From contig CAIWVR010000444.1 of NCBI GenBank assembly GCA_903916165.1, positions 1 through 11,317 on the forward strand: a stretch of DNA of 11,317 nucleotides. Reading direction: 5' to 3'. The notes under the pieces are model-generated. The model did not search any database, was not told the origin of the DNA, and worked only from the letters and a program-made list of their open reading frames with translations. Shown piece after piece: positions 1-9,112 of this stretch. This DNA comes from an uncultured Hyphomicrobiales bacterium (GTDB taxonomy: Bacteria > Pseudomonadota > Alphaproteobacteria > Rhizobiales > Beijerinckiaceae). The translations under genes were made by a program, and so were the position numbers. Numbering within the stretch: the stretch's first letter is position 1; every line of letters starts with the position of its first letter.

Positions 1-162
1 CCCGTCATCGGTGACCTTGATGAAAGCAACCAGACTGATGGCGATCAACGCCATGCCACCAAGCGCAAGCCCGCCCCACGGAATGTCCCGCAAGACATCG
101 ACCCGTGGCAAGTCCGGGCCGGAAGCGTCGTCACGCGAAGCGTCGAAATCGATCCGGGACAT
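1..162 (-). CDS. N-terminus of a membrane-anchored protein, probably divergent polysaccharide deacetylase (partial)
   Basis: The first 54 codons of a minus-strand gene are present; the rest lies beyond the left edge. The ATG at 160-162 is preceded by GAGAG (167-171) at a 4-nt spacing. Seen directly: a charged, Asp-rich cytoplasmic start (residues 1-28), then one hydrophobic segment (about 29-48, rich in G, A, L and I), then KVTDDG at the edge. This is a signal anchor with no cleavage site in view. The assignment to the divergent polysaccharide deacetylase family (DUF610, YibQ-like) rests on position, since that gene usually follows ctpA in Hyphomicrobiales, and on the family's layout of a short cytoplasmic tail, one membrane segment and then an acidic DD motif. 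The catalytic domain is not in the window, so the function is inferred. A terminator separates it from ctpA, so it probably has its own promoter. Confidence 0.55.
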   Translation of the reverse strand, partial: MSRIDFDASRDDASGPDLPRVDVLRDIPWGGLALGGMALIAISLVAFIKVTDDG

Positions 163-224
163 GAATCTCTCACGCAGCGAATGCCCGGCAGAAGCCGGTG
201 ACCGGTGGCATCGGAAAACGAATC

Positions 225-263
225 AAAAAGCCCGGCGCGGCGTCAGGATGACGCAGGCCGGGC
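225..263 (-). terminator. Rho-independent terminator after ctpA
   Basis: Read on the minus strand, an outer stem pairs GCCCGGC (257-263) with GCCGGGC (230-236), and an inner stem pairs GCGTCA (249-254) with TGACGC (240-245) around a 3-nt loop. The stem is followed at once by TTTTT (225-229). It lies 57 nt past the ctpA stop and 62 nt before the next gene, so it should end the envC-ctpA transcript. On the plus strand there is no T-run on the other side, so it looks one-directional. Confidence 0.88.
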
Positions 264-320
264 CTAATCCAAAGCTAATGGAACCTTAATGAACAGTTAT
301 TTCATTGCTATTACGCAACG

Positions 321-1655
321 TCAGTTCGCTGTCTTCTCCGTCGGCTTGCCCACATCGTCGACCTGCGCCTTCGTGTAGGTGCCCCGCAGCATTTCGAGCG
401 CCGCCTTCAACTGCTTGTCATTCTTCGGGTCGGGCGGCACATAGGCCTGCGAACCGGTCTTTTCCTCGTCCCCGTTCTTGAGATGCCCCTTGAGCGATGC
501 CTCGCCCTTGGTGTCATCCTTGCCTTTCAACTCATCCGGCACGTCCTGCAGGATCTGGATGTCAGGCTCGATGCCCTTGGCCTGGATCGACCGGCCGGAC
601 GGCGTGTAATAGCGCGCGGTGGTGAGGCGCAGCGCGCCATTGTTCTGGCCGAGCGGAATGATGGTCTGCACCGACCCCTTGCCGAAGGAGCGCGTGCCGA
701 TGATGGTCGCACGCTTGTGGTCCTGCAGGGCACCGGCAACGATCTCGGACGCCGAGGCCGACCCGCCATTGACCAGCACGATCACCGGCTTGCCCTTCGA
801 CAGGTCGCCGGGCCGCGCGTTATAGCGCTGCGTTTCATCCGCATTGCGCCCGCGCGTCGAGACGATCTCGCCCTGCGTCAGAAAGGCGTTGGACACGGCA
901 ATCGACTGGTCGAGCAATCCGCCGGGATTGTTGCGCAGGTCGAGGACATAGCCCTTGAACTTGTCAGACGGCACATCGGCGCTGAACTTGCTGATCGCGG
1001 TCTTCACGCCATCATAGGTCTGTTCGTTGAACTGCGTGATGCGGATATAGCCGACATCGTCGCCTTCCTGACGGAAGCGCACCGACTTGATCTGGATGAC
1101 CGCGCGGGTGATGGCAATATCCCGTGACTCGCGGGCCGAACCGCGCAGGATGGTCAGCTTCACGGCGGTATTGACCTGGCCGCGCATCTTGTCGACAGCC
1201 TGGTTGAGTGTCATGCCCTGCACGCTCTCGCCGTCGATGGCGGAGATGATGTCGCCTGACAACACGCCTGCGCGCGCCGCCGGCGTGTCATCGATCGGGG
1301 TGACGACCTTCACGAGACCATCTTCCTGCGTGACCTCGATGCCGAGCCCGCCGAATTCGCCGCGCGTCTGCACCTGCATGTCGCGGAAGCTTTTTGAATC
1401 CATATAGCTGGAATGCGGATCGAGCGAGGCCAGCATGCCCGAGATCGCGGACTCGACCAGCTTCTGTTCGTTCGGCTTCTCGACATAATCGGAACGGATC
1501 TTCTCGAAGACGTCGCCGAAAAGGTTGAGGTTTTTATACGTATCGGAGCCAGCTGCATTGGCGGCGCCGGCCGCGAAAATTCGCGTCTGGGTCCCGACCA
1601 TGACAGTCGACGCGCCGAGCACGGCACCGAGCACGACGAGGGAGATCTTGCGCAT
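321..1655 (-). CDS. ctpA: Carboxyl-terminal processing protease CtpA (S41 family)
   Basis: This is a periplasmic serine protease that trims protein C-termini; relatives act on cell-envelope and peptidoglycan enzymes. The 444-residue protein starts MRKISLVVLG, a signal peptide or signal anchor to about residue 30. A PDZ domain covers about 98-185, with the substrate-loop region around 101-107 (FGGLGIE). The S41 core follows. The Ser-Lys dyad is visible: Ser301 in the run GGSASASE (297-304) and Lys326 in SFGKG (323-327). Their 25-residue spacing matches known CTPs, and Glu304 is also kept. The tail after about 375 is Lys/Asp-rich and low in complexity. The frame extends 13 codons upstream, but the ATG at 1653-1655 is preferred: it overlaps the stop of the upstream gene (TAATG) and starts exactly at the signal peptide. 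The overlap predicts translational coupling to the envC-like gene. Confidence 0.95.
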   Translation of the reverse strand: MRKISLVVLGAVLGASTVMVGTQTRIFAAGAANAAGSDTYKNLNLFGDVFEKIRSDYVEKPNEQKLVESAISGMLASLDPHSSYMDSKSFRDMQVQTRGEFGGLGIEVTQEDGLVKVVTPIDDTPAARAGVLSGDIISAIDGESVQGMTLNQAVDKMRGQVNTAVKLTILRGSARESRDIAITRAVIQIKSVRFRQEGDDVGYIRITQFNEQTYDGVKTAISKFSADVPSDKFKGYVLDLRNNPGGLLDQSIAVSNAFLTQGEIVSTRGRNADETQRYNARPGDLSKGKPVIVLVNGGSASASEIVAGALQDHKRATIIGTRSFGKGSVQTIIPLGQNNGALRLTTARYYTPSGRSIQAKGIEPDIQILQDVPDELKGKDDTKGEASLKGHLKNGDEEKTGSQAYVPPDPKNDKQLKAALEMLRGTYTKAQVDDVGKPTEKTAN

Positions 1656-2995
1656 TATCCGCGAACCTTTTCCAGCTCGGCCTTCGCCCACCATGGGCCC
1701 GGGTCTATAGCCGCCCCGTCTTTTCGGAATTCAACATAGAGAATGGGCTGTGCAGCGCCAAGAGCAAGTGCTGATGCCGTCCTGATCGAGCCGTCACCCA
1801 TTGTGGCGACCGGTTCCCCAGCCAGAACAAACTGCCCAACCTCAACGCTGATCCGCTCCATACCTGCCAACACGACATAGTATCCGCCGCCGGCATTGAT
1901 GATCAAGAGTTGGCCGTAAGTGCGGTATGGCCCGGAAAAAGCGACCCAGCCATCGGACGGAGCCGCCACGGGCGCGCTCGGACGGGTCCCGATTGACAGG
2001 CCTTTTTCCGCGCCGCCAATACCGTCGGGCGCGCCGAAACCCTTGATAAGATTGCCCGCGACCGGAAGCGGCAAAAGGCCGCGCGCATCGGCAAAGGCGA
2101 TCTTGGGCGCAAGCCTGGCCGTGTCGTTGAACGGCAGCGCGGCCACGCGCGACTGCCCCCTGGCCTGGGCGGCGTCGCCCGCCTTGCGTTGCGCCTCGTC
2201 AGCCGCACGCGCCTGCTCGGCCGCGCGTCCCGCCGGCGCGAGCTCGGCCTCGGAGCGGGCGATCAATTCCTTGAGATCGGTCGCCTGCCGCGCCAGTTCG
2301 GCGGCGCGGCGACGCTGGTCGACGAGCTTTTGCTCGGCGTCCTGCAAGGCCCCCTGCCGCGCGTCGACCAGACCGGCGAGTCGCTCGCCATCGCGCCTGA
2401 AGGCTTGCGCTTCGCCGTCAAGCTTGTCTTTTTCGGAGGCAATCGCGCGGCGCAGGATCACGAGATCGTTGAGGTCGGACGCGAGCGCCTGCGCTTCGCC
2501 GCGAATTTCCGGCAGCACGGCACCCAGCAGCATGGACGCGCGCACCGCGTGCAGCGCGTCTTCTGGCGAGGCGAGCAAGGCAGGCGGCGGGCGCCGCCCC
2601 ATGCGCTGCAGTGCCGCCAGCACGGTGGCGAGCACGTCGCGCCGGCTGGCGAGCGAGGCGCGGATGGCCTCCTCGCTGCCATTGGCGATGTCGAGCCGCT
2701 TCTCGATGTCGATCATGCGCGCCTGCGTCTGGCGCATCTTGGCACTCGTGTCGATCAGCGCGGCATTGAGGCGCGCGCGGTCGCTGCGGATCGCCTCCAT
2801 CTCGGCTTCGAGCGCGCGACGACGATCCTCCGCGGCGCGCAGGTCGGTCTCGACGCTGCGCAGCCGATCGGGCGACGGCGCCTGGGCGTGAGCGGGCGCG
2901 CAGCACAGCAGCGCCGCAACAAGGAGCGGGACGCGGAATGAAAGGCTGATTTGCAAAGGTCCGATCAAAAGTCCTGTCACCTGCAACGCCAACAC
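1655..2995 (-). CDS. EnvC-like murein hydrolase activator (degenerate LytM/M23 domain)
   Basis: This is a secreted coiled-coil protein that probably activates septal peptidoglycan amidases, as EnvC does for AmiA/AmiB. The signal peptide ends near AHA-QA (about residue 38). Long heptad-like coiled coils rich in Ala, Arg, Glu and Leu run from about 43-130 and 165-285. A LytM domain covers about 305-435. The zinc ligands of active M23 enzymes are missing: the HxGxD position reads KGLSIG (331-336), and the HxH position reads ILYVEF (418-423). EnvC shows the same pattern, including the ending PGPWW (432-436), so this is an activator and not a hydrolase. The start is uncertain. The longest frame begins with GTG at 2995 inside a palindromic repeat; TTG at 2986, GTG at 2980 and TTG at 2968 or 2956 are also possible. 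There is no ATG before the signal peptide. The stop overlaps the ctpA start by one base. Confidence 0.88.
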   Translation of the reverse strand: MLALQVTGLLIGPLQISLSFRVPLLVAALLCCAPAHAQAPSPDRLRSVETDLRAAEDRRRALEAEMEAIRSDRARLNAALIDTSAKMRQTQARMIDIEKRLDIANGSEEAIRASLASRRDVLATVLAALQRMGRRPPPALLASPEDALHAVRASMLLGAVLPEIRGEAQALASDLNDLVILRRAIASEKDKLDGEAQAFRRDGERLAGLVDARQGALQDAEQKLVDQRRRAAELARQATDLKELIARSEAELAPAGRAAEQARAADEAQRKAGDAAQARGQSRVAALPFNDTARLAPKIAFADARGLLPLPVAGNLIKGFGAPDGIGGAEKGLSIGTRPSAPVAAPSDGWVAFSGPYRTYGQLLIINAGGGYYVVLAGMERISVEVGQFVLAGEPVATMGDGSIRTASALALGAAQPILYVEFRKDGAAIDPGPWWAKAELEKVRG

Positions 2996-3109
2996 CCTCC
3001 CCCTTGCGGGGAGGGCCGACCCGGCGAAAGCCGAGCGGGGTGGGGGTCGAGCAACCTTGCAATCATTGCACGACCCCCACCCCTAGCCCCTCCCCGCAAG
3101 GGGGAGGGG
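2995..3109. repeat. Long palindromic repeat (REP/BIME-like), rlmH-envC gap
   Basis: The unit consists of two hairpins in inverted orientation. The left hairpin pairs CCCTCCCC (2995-3002) with GGGGAGGG (3008-3015) around CTTGC. The right hairpin pairs CCCCTCCCC (3087-3095) with GGGGAGGGG (3101-3109) around GCAAG. The two outer hairpins are also reverse complements of each other over 21 bases. Between them, GGGGTGGGGGTCG (3037-3049) pairs with CGACCCCCACCCC (3071-3083), enclosing the 13-nt palindrome TGCAATCATTGCA (3058-3070). The layout resembles the dispersed palindromic intergenic repeats common in Hyphomicrobiales genomes. It touches the first possible start codon of the envC-like gene. It carries no T-run, so it is not a standard terminator, although RNA folding could slow RNase or polymerase between rlmH and envC. 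Confidence 0.85.
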
Positions 3110-3159
3110 GATGCACTCGCCATATCGAATCAATATCGTAAGCATAATCGTCCATCGCT

Positions 3160-3642
3160 TCACACGCGATGGTACGGGTGTCCCGATAAAATGGTGATCG
3201 CCCGGTAGATCTGCTCGGCCGCCATGATGCGCACGAGCTGGTGCGGCCAGGTCATCGCGCCGAAGGCGAGCACCAGCGAGGCGCGGGCGCGCAAGGCAGG
3301 ATCAACGCCGTCGGGACCACCGATCAGCAAGGCGTAACCGGCCGCGCCGCCATCGCGCGCGGCGCCGACATCAGCCGCGAAAGCCTCGCTGCCCATGGCT
3401 TTGCCGCGCTCGTCGAGGACGACGAGACGGGCACCGGCCGGAATGGTCTGGATCAAGGCACCTGCTTCCTCGGCCTTGCGGTCCTCGGGGCGACGCGCGC
3501 GGGATTCGTCGGCCTCCCGCATCTCGACGCCGGTCAGCCCGACGCCGCGCGAGGCGGCCTGCGCGCGCTCAAGATAACGGGCGCAAATGTCTCTTTCCGG
3601 ACCGGCTTTCAGCCGTCCGATGGCCGAGAGGTAGAGGCGCAT
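3160..3642 (-). CDS. rlmH: RlmH, 23S rRNA pseudouridine-1915 N3-methyltransferase
   Basis: RlmH uses S-adenosylmethionine to methylate N3 of pseudouridine 1915 in helix 69 of 23S rRNA, acting on the assembled 70S ribosome. At 160 residues it matches the usual family length of about 155-160. It is a single SPOUT (knotted) domain. LDERGK lies at 76-81 and the cofactor loop LLIGGPDG at 105-112. The knot helix region FGAMTWPHQLVR (127-138) leads into AAEQIYRA (141-148). The C-terminus HPYHRV (155-160) is the family hallmark. The ATG at 3640-3642 follows the rsfS stop by 21 nt with no strong Shine-Dalgarno, so translation is probably coupled. The rsfS-rlmH pairing is conserved and joins two ribosome-associated functions. 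The next gene downstream is separated from it by a palindromic repeat. Confidence 0.96.
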   Translation of the reverse strand: MRLYLSAIGRLKAGPERDICARYLERAQAASRGVGLTGVEMREADESRARRPEDRKAEEAGALIQTIPAGARLVVLDERGKAMGSEAFAADVGAARDGGAAGYALLIGGPDGVDPALRARASLVLAFGAMTWPHQLVRIMAAEQIYRAITILSGHPYHRV

Positions 3643-3663
3643 GAGGGATCGGGCGAGCGCCGG

Positions 3664-4092
3664 TCAGGCGCGCCGCTCGGCCTTCAGTTCGGCCGGACGA
3701 TCCCCGCCCCACATCTTCTCCAGATTGTAGAACTGGCGAACTTCGGGGCGGAACACGTGGACGATCACGTCGCCAGCGTCGACGAGAACCCAGTCGCAAT
3801 GTGGCAGGCCTTCGACGCGGGGCGTCGAATAGCCGGCTTCCTTGCAACCCTTGATCACGCGATCTGCGATCGCGGAGACGTGGGTCGTCGAGCGCCCCGT
3901 TGCGACAATCATCGCATCGGCGAGCGAGGTCTTCCCGTTGAGATCGATGGTAAGGACATCCTCGGCCTTCGCATCGTCGAGGCTGTTGAGGATGTTGCGA
4001 ACGAGCTGGCCGGTATCGGGTTCAGCCTGAACACGAACCGGTTCGGGCGAAGCTTGGGGCGCCCGGGCTTGGACCGTGGGTATCAGAGCCAT
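3664..4092 (-). CDS. rsfS: Ribosomal silencing factor RsfS (Iojap/DUF143)
   Basis: RsfS binds L14 on the free 50S subunit and blocks joining with 30S, lowering translation when nutrients are scarce. The protein has 142 residues. A Pro/Ala/Glu-rich N-terminal extension (1-26) precedes the conserved domain (about 27-130), making it longer than the roughly 105-residue E. coli form; such extensions are usual in alphaproteobacteria. Hallmarks seen are ADAMIVATGRS (58-68), VEGLPHCDWVLVDAGDVIVH (93-112), and RQFYNLEKMWG (119-129). The ATG at 4090-4092 has AGGAG (4095-4099) only 2 nt upstream, a tight but usable site. It lies 74 nt after nadD, and that gap holds a small hairpin. The nadD-rsfS-rlmH order is widely conserved. 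Confidence 0.95.
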   Translation of the reverse strand: MALIPTVQARAPQASPEPVRVQAEPDTGQLVRNILNSLDDAKAEDVLTIDLNGKTSLADAMIVATGRSTTHVSAIADRVIKGCKEAGYSTPRVEGLPHCDWVLVDAGDVIVHVFRPEVRQFYNLEKMWGGDRPAELKAERRA

Positions 4093-4103
4093 ATCTCCTG
4101 TGG

Positions 4104-4121
4104 GCCGCGTAGGGACGCGGC
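4104..4121 (-). other. Small hairpin just upstream of rsfS
   Basis: GCCGCGT (4104-4110) and ACGCGGC (4115-4121) pair perfectly (7 bp) around a 4-nt loop. On the minus strand this sits 4 nt before the Shine-Dalgarno of rsfS, within the nadD-rsfS gap. No T-run follows, so it is not an intrinsic terminator. It could tune rsfS translation or mark an RNA processing point; no function is shown. Confidence 0.35.
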
Positions 4122-4166
4122 ACTTGTTACTGTGGGCGCAATGCCGGTGAAATTCAACCGTTCTTA

Positions 4167-4811
4167 TCAGCGCAAAGCTGGCGGAACGATGGCTGAGGGT
4201 CCTGTTTGCGTCAGGCTTGCGCCAGCGCGACGCAGCGCGGTCGAGGATAAGCCCGAGCGCGGTCCGTGCAGGAAGAGAAAGGCAGGCGTCGGAGCGCCCG
4301 CCAGGCGTGCGCCATCGCCTTCACGCAGGCGATAGCGGGAGAGATATTGCCCCGCGCGGCTGTGCGCCGCCTTCAGGGTGGAGCCGGGCCGATCGATCAC
4401 CGCCACCGGCGTCAGCGCGGCAATGTCGCGCCAGCGCTGCCAGCGATGAAACTGCGCCAGATTGTCAGCGCCCATCATCCAGACGAAATCGACGCCCTGG
4501 CACCGCCGCGTCAGATAAGCGATGGTGTCATAAGTATAGCGCGTGCCGATTTCCGCCTCGAAACCGGTAATGTCAATGCGCGGATGATCGGCGAGCTTGC
4601 GCGCCGCCGCCATGCGCTGCGCCAGCGGCGGCAGGCCCGCATTTTCCTTGAGCGGATTGCCGGGCGTGACGATCCACCATACGCGATCCAGCTTCAGGCG
4701 CGTCAGCGCAATGCGGCTGACGAGCAGATGACCGGCATGGGGCGGGTTGAACGTTCCGCCAAACAGGCCGATGCGCATGCCCTTGGTGTGCGGCGGCAGA
4801 TGCGCGGGCAT
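4167..4811 (-). CDS. nadD: Nicotinate-nucleotide adenylyltransferase NadD
   Basis: NadD transfers AMP from ATP to nicotinate mononucleotide, giving deamido-NAD in NAD synthesis. From the ATG at 4811 the protein has 214 residues, a normal length. The nucleotidyltransferase signature GLFGGTFNPPHAGH (15-28), with HAGH as the HxGH-type motif, is clear. Further family features are WWIVTPGNPLK (45-55), the substrate-site run WMMGADNLAQFHRW (111-124), and the C-terminal LSSTALR (188-194), equivalent to ISSTxIR. The start is not settled. An in-frame GTG at 4889 overlaps the proA stop (GTGA) and would add 26 residues rich in Pro, Ala and Arg. The inner ATG at 4778 would leave only MRIGLFGG before the motif. 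I chose 4811 because related proteins commonly have a short PPH-G-M lead-in; no strong Shine-Dalgarno decides it. Confidence 0.94.
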   Translation of the reverse strand: MPAHLPPHTKGMRIGLFGGTFNPPHAGHLLVSRIALTRLKLDRVWWIVTPGNPLKENAGLPPLAQRMAAARKLADHPRIDITGFEAEIGTRYTYDTIAYLTRRCQGVDFVWMMGADNLAQFHRWQRWRDIAALTPVAVIDRPGSTLKAAHSRAGQYLSRYRLREGDGARLAGAPTPAFLFLHGPRSGLSSTALRRAGASLTQTGPSAIVPPALR

Positions 4812-4885
4812 CGGCGGCGCACCCGCGCTCGCCAGGCGGCGCGGCGGATCGGCGAAACGGAGCGCCGTAACCGGCGTCAGAAGAC

Positions 4886-6175
4886 TCACGGACGCGTCTG
4901 GCCGTTGCCGCGCACGCGGTATTTGAAAGAGCACAATTGCGCGAGGCCGACAGGACCGCGCGCATGCATGCGGCCCGTCGCAATGCCGATCTCGGCACCG
5001 AAGCCGAATTCGCCACCATCGGCAAATTGTGTCGAGGCATTGTGCATGACGATGGCAGAATCGACCTCGTTAAGAAATCTCTCTGCTGCAGCCATATCTT
5101 CCGTGATGATACAATCAGTGTGGTGCGAGCCGTGCGTCTCGATATGGTCGATCGCCACGTCCAGCCCGTCAACGACACGGCACGCGATGATGCTGTCGAG
5201 ATATTCGAGCTTCCAGTCGGCTTCGGTCGCGGGCACCACGCGCGGGTCGACAAGGAGCGTCGCCGCGTCGCCGCGCACTTCGCACTCCGCGTTGAGCAGC
5301 ATTTTCACGAGCGGTGCCAGCAGCGTCGATGCAACGGCGCTGTCGACGAGCAGCGTTTCTGCCGCCCCGCAGATACCGGTACGCCGCAGCTTCGCATTGC
5401 GCACGATGGAGCGGGCCTTGTCGGCATCCGCGCCAGCGTGGATGTAGACATGCACGATGCCTTCAAGATGCGCGAAGACTGGCACGCGCGCCTCGTCCTG
5501 CACGCGCGCGACAAGGCTCTTGCCGCCGCGCGGCACGATGACGTCGAGCGCGCCACCCAAACCTTTCAGCATTTCCCCGACCGCCGCGCGATCCTTCACG
5601 GGCACGCGCGAGATCGTAGCTTCGGGCAGGCCCGCTGCACGCAATCCCTCAACGAGACATGCGTGAATGAGGCCGGAGGAGAACGTCGAATCGGATCCGC
5701 CGCGCAGGATGCAGGCATTGCCGGCCTTGAGGCACAGGGCACCGGCGTCGGCGGTGACATTGGGGCGGCTCTCATAGATCACGCCGATGACGCCGAGCGG
5801 CGTCGACACGCGCTCGATGGTGAGGCCGTTCGGGCGCTTGATGGTTTCGAGCACTTTCCCGACGGGATCGGGCAGATCGGAAATGCTGTCCACACCCGCC
5901 GCCATGGCCTCGATGCGCGCGGCATCGAGCATGAGCCGGTCGAGCAGCGCACGGCTGGCGCCAGCCGCTTCCGCCGCCGCCATATCCTTCGCATTGGCGG
6001 CGAGAATCTCGTCCGCCCGCGCCCGCAGCGCGGCAGCTCCGGCGCGCAGGGCCTGGTTCTTCACCTCGGGCGACGCCAGCGCCACGGCGCGCGCCGCGCG
6101 ACGCGCAGAGCAGCCCAGCGCCAGCATCAGGGCGGGCACATCCTGCACATCGTGGAGGTGGACGGGATCGGTCAT
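4886..6175 (-). CDS. proA: Gamma-glutamyl phosphate reductase ProA
   Basis: ProA reduces gamma-glutamyl phosphate with NADPH to glutamate-5-semialdehyde, the second step of proline synthesis. The 429-residue protein is of normal length (about 415-430) and has the aldehyde-dehydrogenase fold. Seen are [20 protein letters not shown] (132-151), the cofactor loop LRGGSDS (157-163), PRGGKSLV (215-222), and the catalytic cysteine C269 in [13 protein letters not shown] (264-276). The family run [13 protein letters not shown] (388-400) and the ending [14 protein letters not shown] (410-423) are present. The ATG at 6173-6175 (MTDPV) is preferred over a TTG two codons upstream. It follows proB by 56 nt with no strong Shine-Dalgarno. 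It is encoded directly after proB, whose unstable product it uses. Confidence 0.97.
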   Translation of the reverse strand: MTDPVHLHDVQDVPALMLALGCSARRAARAVALASPEVKNQALRAGAAALRARADEILAANAKDMAAAEAAGASRALLDRLMLDAARIEAMAAGVDSISDLPDPVGKVLETIKRPNGLTIERVSTPLGVIGVIYESRPNVTADAGALCLKAGNACILRGGSDSTFSSGLIHACLVEGLRAAGLPEATISRVPVKDRAAVGEMLKGLGGALDVIVPRGGKSLVARVQDEARVPVFAHLEGIVHVYIHAGADADKARSIVRNAKLRRTGICGAAETLLVDSAVASTLLAPLVKMLLNAECEVRGDAATLLVDPRVVPATEADWKLEYLDSIIACRVVDGLDVAIDHIETHGSHHTDCIITEDMAAAERFLNEVDSAIVMHNASTQFADGGEFGFGAEIGIATGRMHARGPVGLAQLCSFKYRVRGNGQTRP

Positions 6176-6231
6176 GGACAATGATCTAGCAGAAGAGGAC
6201 GGGCAGTGTCATGTGCGGGACTTCGAGCGGG

Positions 6232-7359
6232 TCAGTCGACGCTCAGGGCCATGTCGTCGCGATGGATCATCTCAGCACGACCTGGCGCGCCGAGCACCGC
6301 TTCGATCTCGCGCGAATTGCGACCCACCAGCTGCGCGGCCTCGACCGCGTCATAGGCGACAAGCCCACGGCCGATCTCGGCCCCGCGCGGATCGCGGATC
6401 AGAATGCAGTCGCCGCGCGCGAAAGAGCCCTCGATGCGCACAACGCCTGCCGACAGCAGGCTCGCGCCCGAGGCCAGTGCGCGCGCCGCGCCTGCGTCGA
6501 TATGGGCCGCACCGCGCGGTTCGAGCGAACCGGCGATCCATTTTTTGCGGGCCGTAACGGGATTGGACGGCGTGAGAAACCAGGTGCAGCGGCCGCCCTC
6601 AGCGATGCGCTGCACCGGATGGGCCACGCGTCCGTCGGCGATCACCATATGGGTGCCACCCGATGTCGCGATCTTGCCCGCCTCGATCTTGGTGCGCATG
6701 CCGCCACGCGACATTTCGCTGGCCGCCCCGCCCGCCATCGCCTCGATCTCCGCATTGATGCGCGGCACGATGGGAATGAGTTGCGCTGACGGATCGAGAT
6801 GCGGCGGCGCGGTATAAAGGCCGTCGATGTCCGACAGCAGGATCAACAGGTCGGCGCTCGCCATGGTGGCGACACGCGCGGCCAGGCGGTCGTTGTCGCC
6901 ATAGCGGATCTCGCTGGTGGCGACCGTGTCGTTCTCGTTGATCACCGGCACGGCGCGGAATTCGAGCAGTTTTCCAATGGTCTCGCGCGCATTGAGATAA
7001 CGGCGGCGCTCCTCGGTGTCATTCAGCGTGACGAGAATCTGGCCCGCCGTGATGGCGCGCGCGCCAAGCACTTCCGACCAGGTGCGCGCCAGAGCGATCT
7101 GGCCGACAGCCGCCGCAGCCTGGCTGTCTTCGAGGCGCAGGTCGCCCTTCGGCAATTTCAGCACCGTGCGGCCAAGCGCAATCGAGCCCGACGAGACCAC
7201 CAGCACATCGCAGCCTTTCGCGTGCAGGCCGGCCAGATCATCCGCCAGCGCCTCCAGCCAGTCACGCTTCAAGGCACCCTGCGCATGATCGACGAGCAGC
7301 GACGAGCCGACCTTCACGACGATGCGGCGGAACGAGGAAAGGGCGGGCGTCGTGGTCAC
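6232..7359 (-). CDS. proB: Glutamate 5-kinase ProB
   Basis: ProB phosphorylates the gamma-carboxyl of glutamate with ATP, the first and usually proline-inhibited step of proline synthesis. The 375-residue protein has two domains: an amino-acid kinase domain (about 10-265) and a C-terminal PUA domain (about 280-370), as in E. coli. Motifs seen are VVKVGSS (14-20), SSGSIALGR (56-64), NENDTV (141-146), GDNDRLAA (154-161), [10 protein letters not shown] (174-183), and the substrate/nucleotide loop [11 protein letters not shown] (218-228). The start codon is GTG at 7359, only 6 nt after the obgE stop and without a clear Shine-Dalgarno. This predicts coupling to obgE translation. It forms a functional pair with proA downstream. 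Confidence 0.97.
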   Translation of the reverse strand: MTTTPALSSFRRIVVKVGSSLLVDHAQGALKRDWLEALADDLAGLHAKGCDVLVVSSGSIALGRTVLKLPKGDLRLEDSQAAAAVGQIALARTWSEVLGARAITAGQILVTLNDTEERRRYLNARETIGKLLEFRAVPVINENDTVATSEIRYGDNDRLAARVATMASADLLILLSDIDGLYTAPPHLDPSAQLIPIVPRINAEIEAMAGGAASEMSRGGMRTKIEAGKIATSGGTHMVIADGRVAHPVQRIAEGGRCTWFLTPSNPVTARKKWIAGSLEPRGAAHIDAGAARALASGASLLSAGVVRIEGSFARGDCILIRDPRGAEIGRGLVAYDAVEAAQLVGRNSREIEAVLGAPGRAEMIHRDDMALSVD

Positions 7360-7365
7360 TCTGGT

Positions 7366-8451
<1,086 letters not shown>

Positions 8452-8531
8452 CTAGCCGAGGCCACGTGTTGGAGCAATGGCCGCGGCGCAATGGAGCGCC
8501 CGGACGAGACCTGCCCCGCCCGGGCGTTTGG

Positions 8532-9048
8532 TTAAACAGTCGCCGCCCGCGGCAGCGCGATGCGGCGTGCGACATGACTTGCAAGTGAACTTGCAATGCG
8601 ACTTGGCGCATCCGCACGGGCGGCGAGCCAGGCCGTGCGCGTCACCATCACCTGCCGGGCGTCCGGCATCGGCTGCGGGAAGCCGCAGCGCGCGAGAACC
8701 TTGCGCGCGGCGACATTATCCTCGCAGACCGGCGCCTCAATGCTCTGCGCATCCGGCAGCATGAACGCCATGTCGAGCACGCCCTCGATCGCCGCCTGCC
8801 TCAGGCCCTGCCCCGATTGGGGCTTACCGAGCCAATAGCCGAGCACGAGATCGGACGCCCCTGACACCGCCGCGCCGCGCGCCTGCACGATCCCGCGGCC
8901 ATCCGCATTGGCGCGGCGCGCGCCGGGCGATGTTGGGATCCGAGGCGAGCCGGACGAAGGACGACGCGTCCACGGTGCCCGGCCAGCGCAGCCAGAGACG
9001 GGCGGTCTCGATCCGGAACACATCGTCACGGGTCAGATCGGGAAACAT
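8532..9048 (-). pseudogene. Broken GNAT acetyltransferase gene
   Basis: A GNAT N-acetyltransferase gene often lies between rpmA and obgE in Hyphomicrobiales; here it is decayed. The N-terminal part begins at the ATG at 9046-9048, with GGAG six bases upstream, and reads MFPDLTRDDVFRIETARLWL, continuing to LASDPNIA in one frame. The C-terminal part lies in a different frame: ANADGRGIV, then LGYWLGKPQSGQGLRQAA (the acetyl-CoA binding region), DNVAARKVLARCGF, and a stop at 8532. The frame change falls within a GC-repeat stretch at about 8910-8928. Besides the frameshift, roughly 20-40 residues normally found between LASDP and the LGYWLG strand seem to be missing, and the region after CGF also looks shortened. 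No intact product is expected. A sequencing error could explain the shift but not the missing residues. The downstream half may still be translated from an internal start; that is untested. Confidence 0.78.
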
Positions 9049-9112
9049 GGAAAGCTCCAGTCCGATTGCGGCGCAAGACCCGGGACTGACCGGGACATGC
9101 GCCAGAACGACG

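Noticed and set aside
1920..2941. Two long plus-strand frames opposite the envC-like gene
   Set aside because: Low-complexity Ser/Arg/Ala-rich products that mirror the coiled-coil codons on the other strand; no start signal or domain.
2951..3208. Short plus-strand frame across the rlmH-envC gap
   Set aside because: It consists largely of the palindromic repeat read as codons and runs into the 3' end of rlmH; no homology or start signal is visible.
8497..8526. Inverted repeat CGCCCGG...CCGGGCG followed by TTT on the plus strand, between the GNAT remnant and obgE
   Set aside because: Only 7 bp with a 16-nt loop, and no plus-strand gene ends there; on the minus strand no U-tract follows. Not enough for a terminator call.
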